DNA of 58,753 nucleotides from Phoronis australis (Eukaryota; Phoronida; Phoronidae): contig NMRA01000203.1 of NCBI GenBank assembly GCA_002633005.1, positions 157,579 to 216,331 on the forward strand. Reading direction: 5' to 3'. The notes under the pieces were generated by a model that saw only the letters and a list, made by a program, of their open reading frames with translations, was not told the DNA's origin and did no database searches. Positions 1-12,900 of this stretch are shown here, one piece after another (position 1 is the stretch's first letter; each line of letters opens with the position of its first letter). The translations under genes were made by a program, and so were the position numbers.

Positions 1-9
1 CCCCCCCCC

Positions 10-27
10 GTAGATCCGCCACTGCTG
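10..27 (-). repeat. Terminal motif of the GGCGGAT-TIR transposon family
   Basis: The window opens with a C run followed by tagatccgccac. The same terminal motif ends the better-preserved elements at about 2962 and 27208. Only this end lies in the window, so the rest of the element is to the left or lost. The assignment rests on the short motif plus the adjoining homopolymer. Confidence 0.4.
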
Positions 28-45
28 GCAAACGCGCAATTCACA

Positions 46-168
46 GTGGTGGGCCGGGTTTTTCATGTTTTTCTTTTATTCCACCGGCTTTTTGTTACCA
101 GAACTGAGGTCCACAACGTTAGGAATTCGAGCCCCACCCCCCATATTGAAGGCTGGGTACGCGCATGG
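46..168 (+). mobile_element. Right part of a GCGCGCACCC-TIR MITE
   Basis: The stretch reads through ccggctttttgttaccag, a TCGAGCCCC block, a C-rich tract, attgaaggctgggt and acgcgcatgg. The same order of blocks closes the complete copies at 24718-24891 and 36107-36373. The left terminal repeat and the TCGAACGA hairpin are missing, so this is a truncated, diverged copy. No coding potential is seen. Confidence 0.55.
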
Positions 169-170
169 CA

Positions 171-535
171 TGGAAAACACGCAGGTATCATTCAGTAGCA
201 CGCACTTACTACTGGTTGATGTAGGCCTAACGGTTAGCTTTACCACAAAGAATTCAAAGAAAATGACGGACCTATGAACGATTTTTAGCCTTATTGTCAT
301 GCCGCAGATGATGGCGTCAGACCTTTCGTTTCTGTAGTAATGTTTATAGCCGCGTGCTTGAAGCACATACGTGTGCAATAAACACACAAAGTAGCCGATT
401 TAACCGTTGTGTTGTTCATACAGTGTGAATACAGGACAGCAACTTGAACAAAAGTCAGCGGACATCGGAAGACGCACTCGCACACTCCTTCAATTCTTGG
501 CTCGGAGATTCACATTTCTGAAGTTGAATATAAAA
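171..535. other. No gene or named repeat recognised
   Basis: Short overlapping open frames on both strands lack conserved motifs and plausible splice structure. Nothing here is supported beyond unique-looking AT-rich sequence. Confidence 0.4.
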
Positions 536-1260
536 TATTAAAGATAGTAAAAATAAAATAAAACGACCGCGTCGGTACTAATATAAATTGATATTACCCA
601 CGTTTCGAGCGATGCGCTCTTTGTCAAGGGTATGGCTGACGAAATCGCATATACGCTGGGGACTAGTGACGGGCAGGGTGCATCAGTCCGGATGGGTGCA
701 ACATGAACAATAACGGTCATTACAACTAACAGTAGGGTATGCACGACGAGAGGAAGGTCTAAACAGAAACGGGTGCGTAACTACTGGAGTCTATTCATTA
801 CACACTTGTAGTGAGATAGAACCCTATCCCTGTTTGACCTCTAGTAGTCAGCCTGAGTACCGCTACTGACTAAACCCGGCTGGAATGAACTCGGCCTCCA
901 CTGATGTAATGGTACTTCTCCGTCCGTGGGTGGATGTCCGGCAGCCCGCCTTTGACAATCACCACTGTAGGCCCTACATTGCTCGTATATATGGCCCGGT
1001 AGCTTGATGATGATCCCCAGAGTGGGGGCTGACCCGCCGCCCTGATGTTGTGAGCGCAGGATCGTCTACCTGGCCCGGCGTTTCATTCGTCTCGTGGAGT
1101 AACGCCGCGTTATGACAAGTCTCCCCGGCCAAATACCAACATGAGGGATATTTTATTACTTTAAATTTAACACACCTGTGTTGGTATGGGGAGATTTGTA
1201 ACACGTTACGCGGCACGAGGCGGCCACTAGACAGATCGTCATCCGAGCTTCACCCTGCAC
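536..1260 (-). mobile_element. Possible Penelope-like or other retroelement fragment
   Basis: On the minus strand, 597-631 reads as TTGACAAAGAGCG, a short loop and CGCTCGAAACG. This is a small hairpin followed by GAAACG, which resembles the hairpin/GAAAC motifs recurrent near the ends of Penelope-like elements. The region to 1260 is clearly more GC-rich than its surroundings, suggesting a foreign origin. No reverse transcriptase or GIY-YIG motif is visible in any frame, and the short minus-strand frame at 974-1216 matches nothing I know. The class assignment is a guess from motif style. Confidence 0.25.
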
Positions 1261-1262
1261 AA

Positions 1263-1365
1263 TCCATGCGCGCACCCAGCCTTTAATAATGGGGCCGGGC
1301 TCGAATCTCTAACTAGTGGAACTTTTGCAAACAAAAAGCCGAAGGACTAAAAAAAAAAAAACGGC
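1263..1365 (-). mobile_element. Inverted partial copy of the GCGCGCACCC-TIR MITE
   Basis: The sequence starts with atgcgcgcacccagccttta, then ggggccgggctcgaat and gcaaacaaaaagc. Read on the minus strand this is the right half of the MITE seen complete at 24718-24891. The opposite terminal repeat is absent. Confidence 0.55.
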
Positions 1366-1395
1366 GTACCACCTTCCAGGGCTCAACGCTATGAA

Positions 1396-1490
1396 AATCG
1401 CCAGGTCATATTTTGCGACCAAGCCAAAATCCTAGGTCGCATTTTTAAAATCCAGCTCGCATTCATAAATTCCAGGTCGCGAAATTTTTC
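1396..1490. repeat. Short degenerate tandem repeat with AGGTCGC cores
   Basis: About three diverged units of roughly 27-30 bp repeat a core of the form aaatcc(t)aggtcgcatt. The array is short and imperfect. Confidence 0.4.
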
Positions 1491-2487
1491 CGCCATTATC
1501 ATTACGGACCAAAATTGGCTTTTTGGTCATCAGAAAATGCCTAGATTATGCTCTTGCAACGTTAAATACTCACAAATTTCATGTCGCAAAATTGAGTTCT
1601 TACAAGCATATCATGCAAGCACCGCGTTACCGTTCTTCACTGACGCCATCCACACCTTGGAGCGCAAGGCAGTTGCCCACAGTGAAAGTTAAATCAGTGC
1701 TCTCTAAGCGATACACGCATTCGATTAGCTAAGTGTGTAACGTGAAAAAGGAGAAAATACTCGTTAAAAAAGTATACGCGACTTTTCTAGGACTGACTTG
1801 CTATATGAATGTCATCAAAGTCGTAAAGATCCAAAGATTGATAACTCTGAGTGCAAATTCCTTCCATTTGTTCACAAGCCAAACTTTTTAACTTGACGTT
1901 TGAAAAAACATCCTGTCGGGAGAAATTCCCAAAACGTTGCCCTATGACGTTTTGATACGCGGAATTCACTGCAAATTTCACAACAAAAAATGTGGGACTT
2001 ACCGGTACGTAGTCAATTAGTTTTCCATGACATAAAAAGCCTCGAAACGATTTCCGACGGTACGGGTTTCTACTATTCTGCCGAAAGCGCGTAGGCATCA
2101 TAGGCGGATTTAGGGGCGTTGACTGCCGCAAAAATAAAACAGAAAGAGCGTTTGGAAATGTTGAGTTTATTAATTAACCCCGGTAATTAAATTATATACG
2201 GCTGAAACAAGATTTAAATGTGTGCAGTTTAAATGTTTGGGGGGTGGGGGCTCTCCCGCGATATCCCAGGCTACCGGCACTGGCGCTGGGCACTACGACT
2301 CCGTTTCCGTCGTCTGCTCCACTGTGCAATGGAGAAAATTAATCCATTTTTTAAAGAAAATGGAATCTGAGTGATGATGAAAAAACAGAAGGTGCTGGTA
2401 AGATGTCAATTTTAACCGAAGCCTTAGTACATCACCCAGAAACTGATAATTCTCTCTTTATCAAACCTTAACTTTTAAGTTAAAAAG
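1491..2487. other. Non-coding stretch with one isolated TIR-like motif
   Basis: No convincing exon or gene is seen. At 2102-2116 the sequence aggcggatttagggg matches the terminal motif of the element family at 2488-2963 and 27208-27713, so part of this interval is probably another decayed member. A 114-codon minus-strand frame (1787-2131) runs across that motif and has no recognisable domain. Confidence 0.35.
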
Positions 2488-2963
2488 TTAAAAGGCGATT
2501 TCCAAAGCAATCGCGTCATTATTGCCAACACAAAAAAACGTATTTGGTCTTTTGGGCAATTGAAGACTATTTCAAATACAACAAATTTGTTACGAGCTGA
2601 TATCACAAAGTATAAAACATGTAATAAGCATTACAAAAAGAAGGAGATTTCGCGCGCAAACGCTGTGGACTATAACCAATTGTCTCTTGGTATATAATTA
2701 CGAGTTAAATTGTGGTGGTGCAGTGGTAAGGCACACTTTCTACGTGTTTTTCTTTGTTTGTTTTTTTTTCTTCCTTTTTGGTCTTTTTTCTTGGATAATA
2801 CTTCGGGAATCAAGGAAAATGCTTGATTTTTAGAGGGAAAAACAGAAAAACCCCTCCTGACCTCCCCCCATTCGTTGCTATGCGCATCTACAATCGTGCT
2901 TTGAGCAAATGTTTACAAAAAAATGTTGCCCCCCCTTGTGTTATCCTAGATCCGCCACTGGGC
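2488..2963 (+). mobile_element. Diverged copy of the GGCGGAT-TIR transposon with tRNA-like core
   Basis: From cattattgcc (2519) to cctagatccgccac (2947-2961) this copy aligns along its whole length with the minus strand of the element at 27208-27713. Shared blocks include the ggtcttttgggca stretch, the ataagcattacaaaaagaag stretch, gcgcgcaaac and the run near tgcttgatttttaga. Its tRNA-like module keeps the A-box half (gtggtgcagtggtaaggcac, near 2714) but lacks the B-box half present in the other copy. The left end is decayed to aaaggcgatttcc, so the left boundary is approximate. Confidence 0.7.
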
Positions 2964-3605
2964 ATGCCCGTCGTTTGGCGATTAATTCGGGTGTCATTTT
3001 CGCGTTTGCTGTCTTTCGCGATAAAAAAAAACGAGACGCATTTTTCCAAGTCAAGACGATCGTCTGCCGGGACCGCTTTCCGGCGCTAACAGTAGAACCG
3101 ACCAGTGCCGCAGTGCGATCAGGCATATTGCCGTGGGTGTTGCATTAATTTGATATTAAGGACACCTTACATGAAAAATAAATGTTTTTCCACCACTGCG
3201 CTTGGCAATTTCAGTCGTCGTTTAAGAATTAGTAGAAACGCCGCTGATTTCTGACGTTTTATCACGTGTTATTCCGGAAATTTGCAAAAAGCCGAAAGTA
3301 TTAGTCAATAAAATGCGTCAAAGACCAATTCTGCATTCCCTTGTTCATGCGACATGTTTACAAGTCATCGGGAGAGCTTTTCTGATGAATGAGTGTTCTT
3401 TTGAACTTGATTTGGCAACTACCAAATAACGGTCGGAATCACCCGAGTTGCTCAACATTTCCCAGGTATCTGCCGCGAAGTTCAAAAACTCAGCTCGCAT
3501 ACGTTGGAAATTCTATAGGAAGCCTAATGGATCCTATAGGAAATCCTGATATTTTCTTATGGGATATACGAAATGCGTACATAAAGCGATGGGAAGTATT
3601 CATTT
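2964..3605. other. Upstream flank of the thioredoxin gene
   Basis: No conserved coding segment is seen. The short open frames at 2909-3148 and 3389-3616 lack known motifs. The interval may include part of the thioredoxin promoter and 5' leader, but I find no decisive TATA or initiator signal. Confidence 0.35.
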
Positions 3606-3636
3606 GTAGCCCCTAACTGGCCAACCGAGGGGCTAC
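3606..3636. repeat. 9-bp perfect inverted repeat upstream of thioredoxin exon 1
   Basis: GTAGCCCCT at 3606-3614 is exactly complementary to AGGGGCTAC at 3628-3636, with a 13-nt loop. It lies about 290 bp upstream of the thioredoxin start codon. A role is not shown. Confidence 0.5.
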
Positions 3637-3924
3637 TTGTTGCCTACATAAATCTAGTCAAAGTCACGTGTTCTTATTTAAAATACACGGCATTATCCCA
3701 CGTAATCTAGTCAAGTCTTTCGTTTTAGCGAGGTCCTAGCATTACAGGCAATGAATGAGATAAATATGAGCTCATTGATTACAAGATCGGATGGAGCGAC
3801 ATCTCATGGGAAGTTGAGAAAACATGCATTCGAAGATTTGATCAATGACCCACTTTTGTTTGGTTGCTAGCTTGCTGCTCGTCCACGTTGTTTCATTCCA
3901 GTTATAAATCGGCAAATCATTAAG

Positions 3925-3948
3925 ATGGTGAAGGAAGTAGCTACTAAG
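3925..3948 (+). CDS. TXN: Thioredoxin exon 1 (coding part)
   Basis: Encodes MVKEVATK and ends at AAG followed by the donor GTTTGT. Length, phase and residues match the first coding exon of animal thioredoxins. Two in-frame lysines and the initiating MVK are typical of the family. Any 5' untranslated part is not delimited. Confidence 0.82.
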
Positions 3949-6900
3949 GTTTGTAATACAAAGACTTTGTGAACTACAGTACATGTTGAAAAGAACGTGA
4001 ACCTTTTCATGAATTCATTCGGGGTGCTGAATGGGAATGAACTTAACGGTCCACGATGTCGTCAGGCACCAAAAGCTCTTCCTGAGAAGAGGCAAGGAAG
4101 GAAGGGTCATTTCATCTCCGACCAAACGGAGGCAAACCTTGTTCTTTACTTATTTGACTTCGTTAGGTTTGACTGGTATTTACCCACTGGAGTAGTAGTT
4201 GTAGTCAGCGTGTATACTGACACTTTGCTTGAGTCGAATTCAGCTTGGAATGAAGCTTTATCCAATTTAGGCTAGACGTCATAGAAGCGTGTATGTATTT
4301 AGTCAGGAAATATCATTATGAAACTATTTTCTGAAATCAGAAATCCTTTAAAATTCGATTTTTAATTTTCTTCAATCTACCATTGTGTCGTGTGAGCGTG
4401 TATTGTTGGTAAAATTTGGCAAAAAGAAAGGTATGATAGCAAACTGATGGTTTCTCCGTAAAACCGCTTTTAAGGTAGTAATGTAGTAAAATGATTTCTA
4501 AAGTCTATTTGTATAGATTTGGATTAACATGTAGCATATTTTCATTGCCTCTAAACAAAACTATGCCAGAAATTGTCAAAAATTTTCTGAATCTGTTCAT
4601 AAATTTGTGAGGAAATTTGACAAAAGTAGAATTCAACTTTATCATATCTTCCATATTTTGTGGTAAGTAAGTGATGGGTAGTCTCCTTACATAAGGGCTA
4701 CTGGGTATTAAGTCTCAGTGCTGGGTGAATACTCCACATTCAATAATTAGATCAACCTCAGGTATCTAGGGAATGAGGTTCAGGTTGTTAACACAAGTTG
4801 GAAACGACAGTAGCTTATATTGATTTAGCTCAACGTTTAATGTATTAGCATGTATTCAACCATCACTGCAGTCAATAACTTTTATGGATTTTTTATCTAC
4901 TTGATGCTATACTCAACTGGCCCAAATGCATAATTATGCGCCCACATATTTATATGTGGACGCATTATGCCGTCATCTGCGTCCGTCCGTCCAGGTGGTG
5001 TCCGTCCGGTGTCCACTGCTTTATCTCCAAAACCGATTAAGGTATGTTCATGAAATCTTGCACGTGTGTTCCTTTCATGGATGGGATGGCATGAGCGAAC
5101 TTTCGAACGGATCCAACTACTGGTGTGTCCCCTAGTGCCACTTTTATTTTTTTAGGTTTACCTCTCTCTATCTTCAAAAGTCCTTAACCGATTTTCATAA
5201 AATTTGGTATGTAGGCGCCTATTAGTGAAATGACAGTATCCACTTGTTTTCGGATGGATTCGTCATAGTTTGCACCACCTAGTGGCCATTTTTACTGTTT
5301 TTCGTCCACCCCTTTATCAACCAACCCGCTCAAAGGATGATTGTGAAAATTGGCATGTATGTGCTTACTATAAAGAAGACGGTTGACAATGATTTTCCGA
5401 CGATTTCGACTACTGTGGCGCCTCCTAGCGGCATTTTTTTTTGCGCCTATGGCTGTATCTCCTAAACTGTTTGCAAAATCTTTACTTAATTTAGCAAGTG
5501 TATTTATATGATGTTGACTACGAATGACAACGACTTTCGGACAGATCTGACTACTGCTGTGCCCCCTAGTGGCAATTTTAGTTTTTTACGTTTAACTCTG
5601 TATCTTCAAAGGTCCTCAACAGTTTTTCATAAAATTTTAAATGAAGGCATGTATTGGTGTGATGACGCTATCTTTTTGTTTTTAGATGGAGTCTAGGTAT
5701 TGTGCACCGTCTAGTGGCCATTTTTGCTGTTTTCAAATAGCAACAGACGACGACGGCTTTCAGGCCGATCCAACGGACACTTTGCCCACCAGTGGCAATT
5801 TCATTTTATTCTGTTTTCCTTTATTTTTCTCTAAAATTCCTTGACAGATTTTTATGAAATATGGCATGTTCCTGTTTTCGGATGGATTGTATGTTTTTGC
5901 GCCATCTAGTGGCCATTTTTATGATACAAATAAATAACCCTAAAAGCACGCCATTTGCAATGCATTCGTGGGCGCATTTCAACGCTCCACGTTGCTCTTG
6001 TTTTTATGTGCTCACATATTTATATATGGAATGTGGATGCATTATGCCGTCATCTCCGTCCGTCTGGCATCCACTGCTCTATCTGCGAAACCCTTTGGCG
6101 TACATTCATGAAATTTTTCACAACTTCCTTTCATGGATGGGACAGCATGAGCGAAGTTTCGGACGGTGTGTCTCTATTGGCAAATTTATTTTTTGTACTT
6201 TTCCTTGTGTATCTTCAAAGGTCCGCAACATATTTGCATAAAATTTGGCATATAGACATCTATCTATTAGTGAGATGATGCTATCTTCCCATTTTCAGAT
6301 GGATTCGACGTAGTTTGCGCCACTTAGTGGTCATTTTTGCTGTTTTCGAGTCTGTTTTTGGCGTCCACCCCTCTATCAACCAAAGCGCTCTAAGGATGAT
6401 TGTGAAAATTGGCATGTATGTTCTTATTTTGAAGAGGTCGGCTAACGATGATATTCCGACAATTTTGACTATTGTGGCGCCTCCTTGTTGATTACTACAA
6501 TGACAGTGTCACCTACCATTTACTTCGATGTCCCTTAAGTACTGAAGCCAGTATGAATGAGTTAGTTAACTTGGCTGTTTACCTGGATACTCTATTGAGA
6601 CAGAAGTTAAGTCAGCATGAAAAATCCTAAGGAGCTGAAAATTCATGAGGCTCTATAGATCAATTCATTCAAGCTCAGTCTCAATAGGCAACTGGCACAC
6701 CACAATTTGTCGTTGTTGGTCAAGTTTATTGTTATTCCCCTGTAACTGTCTGTATCTGTGTATCATTATTTGTTGTTGAGCCTAGCAAGGTGGCGACTGT
6801 TTTTTCTTCTGAGATACCGAACCATGTCAAGCCGGTTTAAATTCGCCGTTGTTTTTATTCAGAACTTAGTCAAAATATATTGTGATTTCTGATCTTGGAA

Positions 6901-9900
6901 AGACAACTGTTGTTGCTTGAGACCAGGCTGTACAAATCTGACTAGCCGTGGCATTGCCAAGTGTGTTCACAAACATTTACGAACTGCAAGACAAAAAAAT
7001 CACTTTCAACTGAATGAGCAACAAATTATACAGTATGTGATCTAAATAGAATTTTATTTCTTTTATGGATCACAGGTTTTTTGCAGCTTTAAATGGTGAC
7101 TGAGTGGTTATAAGAATTGGCAATAAAAACTGAAGTCTATGTCCTCCTTTAGGGTAAAGAACTTAATTAATGGTTAATTTAATTGTGCTGAATAAATGAG
7201 ATGTTGAGATCTGGAGGTTGTCTCTAGTCGCTTTCCCATTAGAAGCAAAACCTCGCTTTTACAGTACTCACCGAAGTTTGAAATAATAGGATTTAAGCTT
7301 AGGTACTTACTGAAGCTTCAGTGTACTGGGAACACTAAAAGGCAAGCTTCATCGAAGTTGTCGGTAAAGGTCGCGGCAACGATATACGATCACGTGAGAC
7401 TCGCAAACCGTATTGATTCTTTGATGTGAAAATAATATACTACTTAAACAGTGCATAAGCTTCTTGTGTATACTGAATAAAACAAATTCTGCGGAGATTC
7501 GGAGTCAGTCACACACTGTTTACATAATGCGATTTTCTCATGACGTCTCACTTCCAGCTTAAAAATTTTATTATTATTAAATTGATTTTGTTGTAAAGTT
7601 TGAAATAAAGAGTTCTATACAGTAAAATAGGCCACGTTGTCTTAAACACCTTAAAAGGTAGAATTTCTGTATGGTAATAGCTGCTTACGAAATTTAAAAT
7701 TAGCGCATATTTGTAAAGAACGACATATTGATCAACACTTTCTGTTTATGCTGTATAAACCATTCTCAAGACAGCAGTTCATATTATTCAGTTAAGTGAT
7801 ACAGGTGGATAACAAACTGTACAGGTACATGTCAAAATGCATTGTGAGGGAGAGACCAGAAATCAAAACTTATAGCTCAAATGATCCAATGTTTCTATTG
7901 AGATAGAGCTTAGCATGATTCAATCATATCATAGCTTTCTTTATGAGGAGGAACCTGAGGGTGGCATTCCTGGGTTATCTAGTGTGACCAGACACAAGTT
8001 GTCAATGAATTGTTAAGAACAGGGCTGTGTGTGTCTTTTCAGTGTTCTTTGACATATATGCACTAATTTTGGAGTTCACACTCATTTTTTGGCCAGAAAC
8101 AGATGTGATCAATACCTGGTTTATAAAGTGACGTTAAATTATCTACTCCCTTAGTAGTATTTGGGAGTTATTGGTATGTCTGTTCATGTGAATGCTGCTC
8201 TCAGGAGTCCTCTGCTGACAGGCAGAGAGCTTGGTTCTGAAGTGATGCAAGATTCACAGTTGTAATGAGGTGATAATTATGGGATAATTTTTTAATCAGG
8301 GCCATTAGGTCCTAACAGCTCAGTTCATCTAATGGGCTTACAATAGTATTAGTTACAAACCAGGTCAGCTGGTTAGGGGAATTATCTCTGAGAGAAATGG
8401 TTATATAACCTGTTCACACCAATTGGATTACACCTTTTAAGCCAGTTTAAAGGTTCTGGGTGGGTCAGAACACTTCAAAGAGGCATGGAAGATGAAACCT
8501 CGTCAAAATAATCTTTTAAACAGTTTCTGACCATAGTCCATCTTACAAAAACTAGTACAGAGTAATTCACTTTACACTGATAGGAAATTTCCAGAAAAAA
8601 CCACTAAATTCACAATTTTTAAATGCGCGCAGAGGGAAAGCTGTGGTTAGAACGTTTCATCAAAACCATACAGTTGCCACCTATTCATACAACAACAGTT
8701 TTCACGCCACCAAATTTCTATGCCTTTGTAATATAATATTGACCCGGAATTTCCGAAACTGTGATTGGAAGTTTTATGGAAATCTGGAAAAGCTGCCAAA
8801 AATTAATCAAAAACATAATTTATTCAATGCAGATGCACTAAATATAAAAGCCTCCCAAAAGACACAACAACCTGGAATTAACAGAGAACCCATCAATACT
8901 TTTAGGTCATCCTAAAGGCACAGAGTCAGAAATTCACATTATTAAAATCAGATTTTCATGGATCATTTTACTGTCAAAATTGGCCTTTAATTTTTTATTT
9001 TTGGCAGAGTAACACAATCAAGGCAACAAATGTGCTGATAACCGCATGCAGGCATGCATTCTCAACCTAGGAAATCCGAAATCTATAGCATTTTAAATGT
9101 TTATATAAAGGTAATCCTGTGTTTTACCAGACACAGAAGGGTTGTGAAGGTGTGATAACATCTAGCACCTTTATTAACTGCCTAGCTCACTCTTTTGTCA
9201 GGTATGACAACAGACAGGCCAATTATCTACAGGCTTATTACTGACCAGGTGTGAACAGGGTCAAACCCAGTACATTGGTATGTACCTACAGAATAAATTG
9301 TCTTCACTTCGGTTGTAGTTGGGCGATTTTGGTGAATCAAAAACTAAACATGATCAGCATTTGACAAGGAATTAGAAATGTTGGTTCATGTTCAAACATT
9401 TTATAACTTGAGTTCTAGTTTTAACAGCACAGCCTCATCAGGCTTTAAGATAGAATGTTATCAGAGATTAGATCAATTATCAAACAAAAGAGAGGTGACC
9501 CTCCAACCATGAATGCCAGAATGGACTGAATCAGTTCTGTAAGATATTGGCTACACTGGTCATCTACCCCAACTTCATTCAAACAAGTTGGACTCAATGG
9601 GAGAATAGTGCATTGAAGTTCAAGGTAAATAAACTACATGGTTAATGGACTCATAAACACCGCCCACGGACGCATGAACACGACTCACGGACCTGCAAAC
9701 ACCATCCACTGACTCACAAACACCAGAACGGACTCACAAAACACGATCCACGCACCCAAATACGCGGGACACGGACTCATATTCACGAGGAAACACAGTT
9801 AACGGACCGTCAAACACGGACTCATCGGCTTCCTGGGTCAGCTGACATCTTCATTTTGTCCGTAAACCGTGTTTGGCGGTCCGTTAACCGTGTTTCCTCG

Positions 9901-12900
9901 TGACAGAGTCCGTGTATTTGGGTGCGTGGATCGTGTTTTGTGAGTCCGTTCCCGTGTTTGTGAGTCGGTGGACTGTGTTTGCAGGTCCGTGCCTGTGTTT
10001 GTGAGTCCGTTGACCGTGTAGTTTAGGTACCTTGAAGTTAGGGCATAAGTCCCCAGTCACTCCTTTCAGGGTGAATGCCCAAAGTATTGTGTGAGTCCTT
10101 CTTCCATCATGGTAAGAATAACATACAGAGACCCCAGAAATCTTATACTTGGTGGATTAGTAGCCATTCCAACTAAGAAAACATTTCCCTTGAGGATGTC
10201 AAAAGGACAAACAATTCTGGCAGCTTGCTTTTGAAGTTTTTCAATTTTGTCTTAAAACGTAGATGTGAGGCTAGACCAAGCGATACTGCAGTACCTAAGA
10301 TGACGTACAATATGTGAAGTGTAAAATTTAACCTTCCTTCCATACGTAAAAATTTTTAATTCTACGTAGTAAACCCAAGTGTTTTCTAACTTTGGACAAA
10401 GTGTAAGATATGTGGTTAGACCACTTTAAACCATTATCAATTTTGACCCTTTTCTAATTTTTCACTTTCAAGCTCTTCAGGTTGTTTACCACTAAGTGAC
10501 ATAACTGGGACATCTCTGTAGCATGACAAAGATGGACCTTATAGGCAGAGAGCTTCACTGGAAAAAGGCTTTTGTGATCAACAAGGTCAATGTTCATTAG
10601 TGGTGTTGGTACTCTACTGGCATTGTGAAAACTGTTCTCTTGTCCGCTCAGCCTCATCATAGTTCATACGTCTTCTTGCTGGCATTGTTAAGCATATCAT
10701 TGATGATCATCTTACGATTGCTGTTCATGAGCTCCACCGGGACAGTGCGCAAAGCCACAGCTTGTTTTTTGACGCTGACTCCGTAGTCTTTATTGTTGTT
10801 GTTTGTGTATGCTCTTGTCTGGAACCCTGCTCCCCTTCAGTGCCAGAAGTAGGTTGACTAGAATGACTCTGTCCATTTTGTGTTGTCACATGACTGCCGT
10901 TTCTGTTGTTTGACGAGCCTTTTCTGTGTAGCAGTCTGTTGTGATTCTGTATGCTGCCATTGACGCCATATTGTCTGCTACAGGTGCACTCGTTTCCTCG
11001 ATGGTTCCATCTCGCATCGAAAACATGCACCGAAACGTTTTTGCTTCATCCCATCGCTGAGTGATGCGCATTACCTTGTACCTTGAAATCATCGCAAAAT
11101 TACGGGGGTGGTTATCTTTCTTGCAAACCTTTCATGACCCCTTGCAAAACTAAAACAGTTCAAGAAAGGGCAATCAATGTTTTCACTATTCCAAAAATAT
11201 GCAGTAGATTTAGGGAGCTTAGTTGAGTCCCTATTTGGGACTGTTTCATGCAACCAGGCAAAGAACGACGGAATACTTTAATGTGTTTTTAAACTAATGT
11301 AGGATGTTATCAAGAAGTTGCCAAATGTCTACAAACTGAATTTTAGTACAGTAAAATCTGTATTTTCTGAAAGTTGAAAGACATATTCTTAGTCATATTT
11401 AGCAAAAAGGTGGGCACATTGTTCGCATAACAACTGTATCAATAACATGACCAAATTTTCAATAAATGTTTAGGATGAAAGCTCAAAAAGGCAGAACACA
11501 GTTTTCTAAATCATCATTTCATTTTTATGCAACTGAGAATCATAATAAAAGTCTGCTATACAAAAGTACATTTTAATACAACTCCTAACAACATTTTTGA
11601 GAATAGTGCATAAAGTGTGTCTGATTGTTTTATATGAAATTGATCACCCATTTCTGAAATATCTGTGATGTTCTGAAGTTGTCTAAATTTTGACATTTTC
11701 TATAGTCCTGTGTTACCTTAAACTCCACGCATGTATTTGTAAGTTGAATGACTGTTAATTTTTTATTTGTTTTTGTAGGAGGAATTCCAGGAGGCGCTGA
11801 GTGCAAATTCCCTTGTTATTGTCGACTTCACTGCCACGTGGTGTCCACCATGCCGAATGATTGGACCCAAATTTGCTGTAGGTTGACTGTGCTGGGTAGT
11901 TTTATTCATTTTGAATGGGAGGCTTTCAGGAAGAAATGGGGGTTGACCACGTGGAGCCAGTGACTCCTATTATTACCAAGTTGCACCTGGAGTAACTTTG
12001 TCTTCCTAAACGGGTGACATAGGGGAATAGTGTGACTTTGTGAAAAGACCCTTTTACAATGTGTGTGATTAGATGTAATATGTTTTAAAAGACCCTTTTA
12101 CAATGTATGCGATTAGATGTAATATGTTTTAAACAACCCTTTTACAATGTGTGTGATTAGATGTAATATGTTTTAAACAACCCTTTTACAATGTGTGTGA
12201 TTAGATGTAATATGTTTTAAACAACCCTTTTACAATGTGTGTGATTAGATGTAATATGTTTTAAACAAAAGATATAAAATGTCTTCCTCATCTAGAGTAT
12301 CTGGTTTTACATGGTCATTCGCCACTTTGCTATATGGAAGTCTATTGAATGATTGTATAGAGAAAATGCTCTAGGGCTTCATTGCATCAAGCTTTAAAAG
12401 TCGTCTGCTGGAAAAACTGATTGTTGTGCCATATTAAATGCACTGTCAACAACGTAATGGGACCATAATAATAGGACACCATTTGGGCTACCCTGCCTGT
12501 AACTTCTATGCACCTGGTCCTGGAAGTTCAGTTCTGTATTCTTACAGGAGTAAGATTTTGGTTGTGTCTGGGTGTCGTTCTTCTAGAGGTAGCAACTAAG
12601 CACAGGCGTCTCTCTTAATTTTCTAGCTGCAGCTGTACATTGGTCTGACAAAAAAACACTAGCTTAGAAATGATACAAGATGTTATGGAATTTGTGGAGA
12701 AAAATTTATTTTAAGAGTATTTCAAGCAGGCAGTGTAAACAGGTATTATCTATCCAAAATCAACTGTCAGCTGACCGAGCTGGTGATTGCCTACTTGACA
12801 CTTTATGGATTCTGGATTGGAGTTCCCGGTACTCATTTGCCACAAATGTGTACTCTGGACTGCCCAAGAATCAATTTTGCTTCGGTAAGATTTCACTGAT

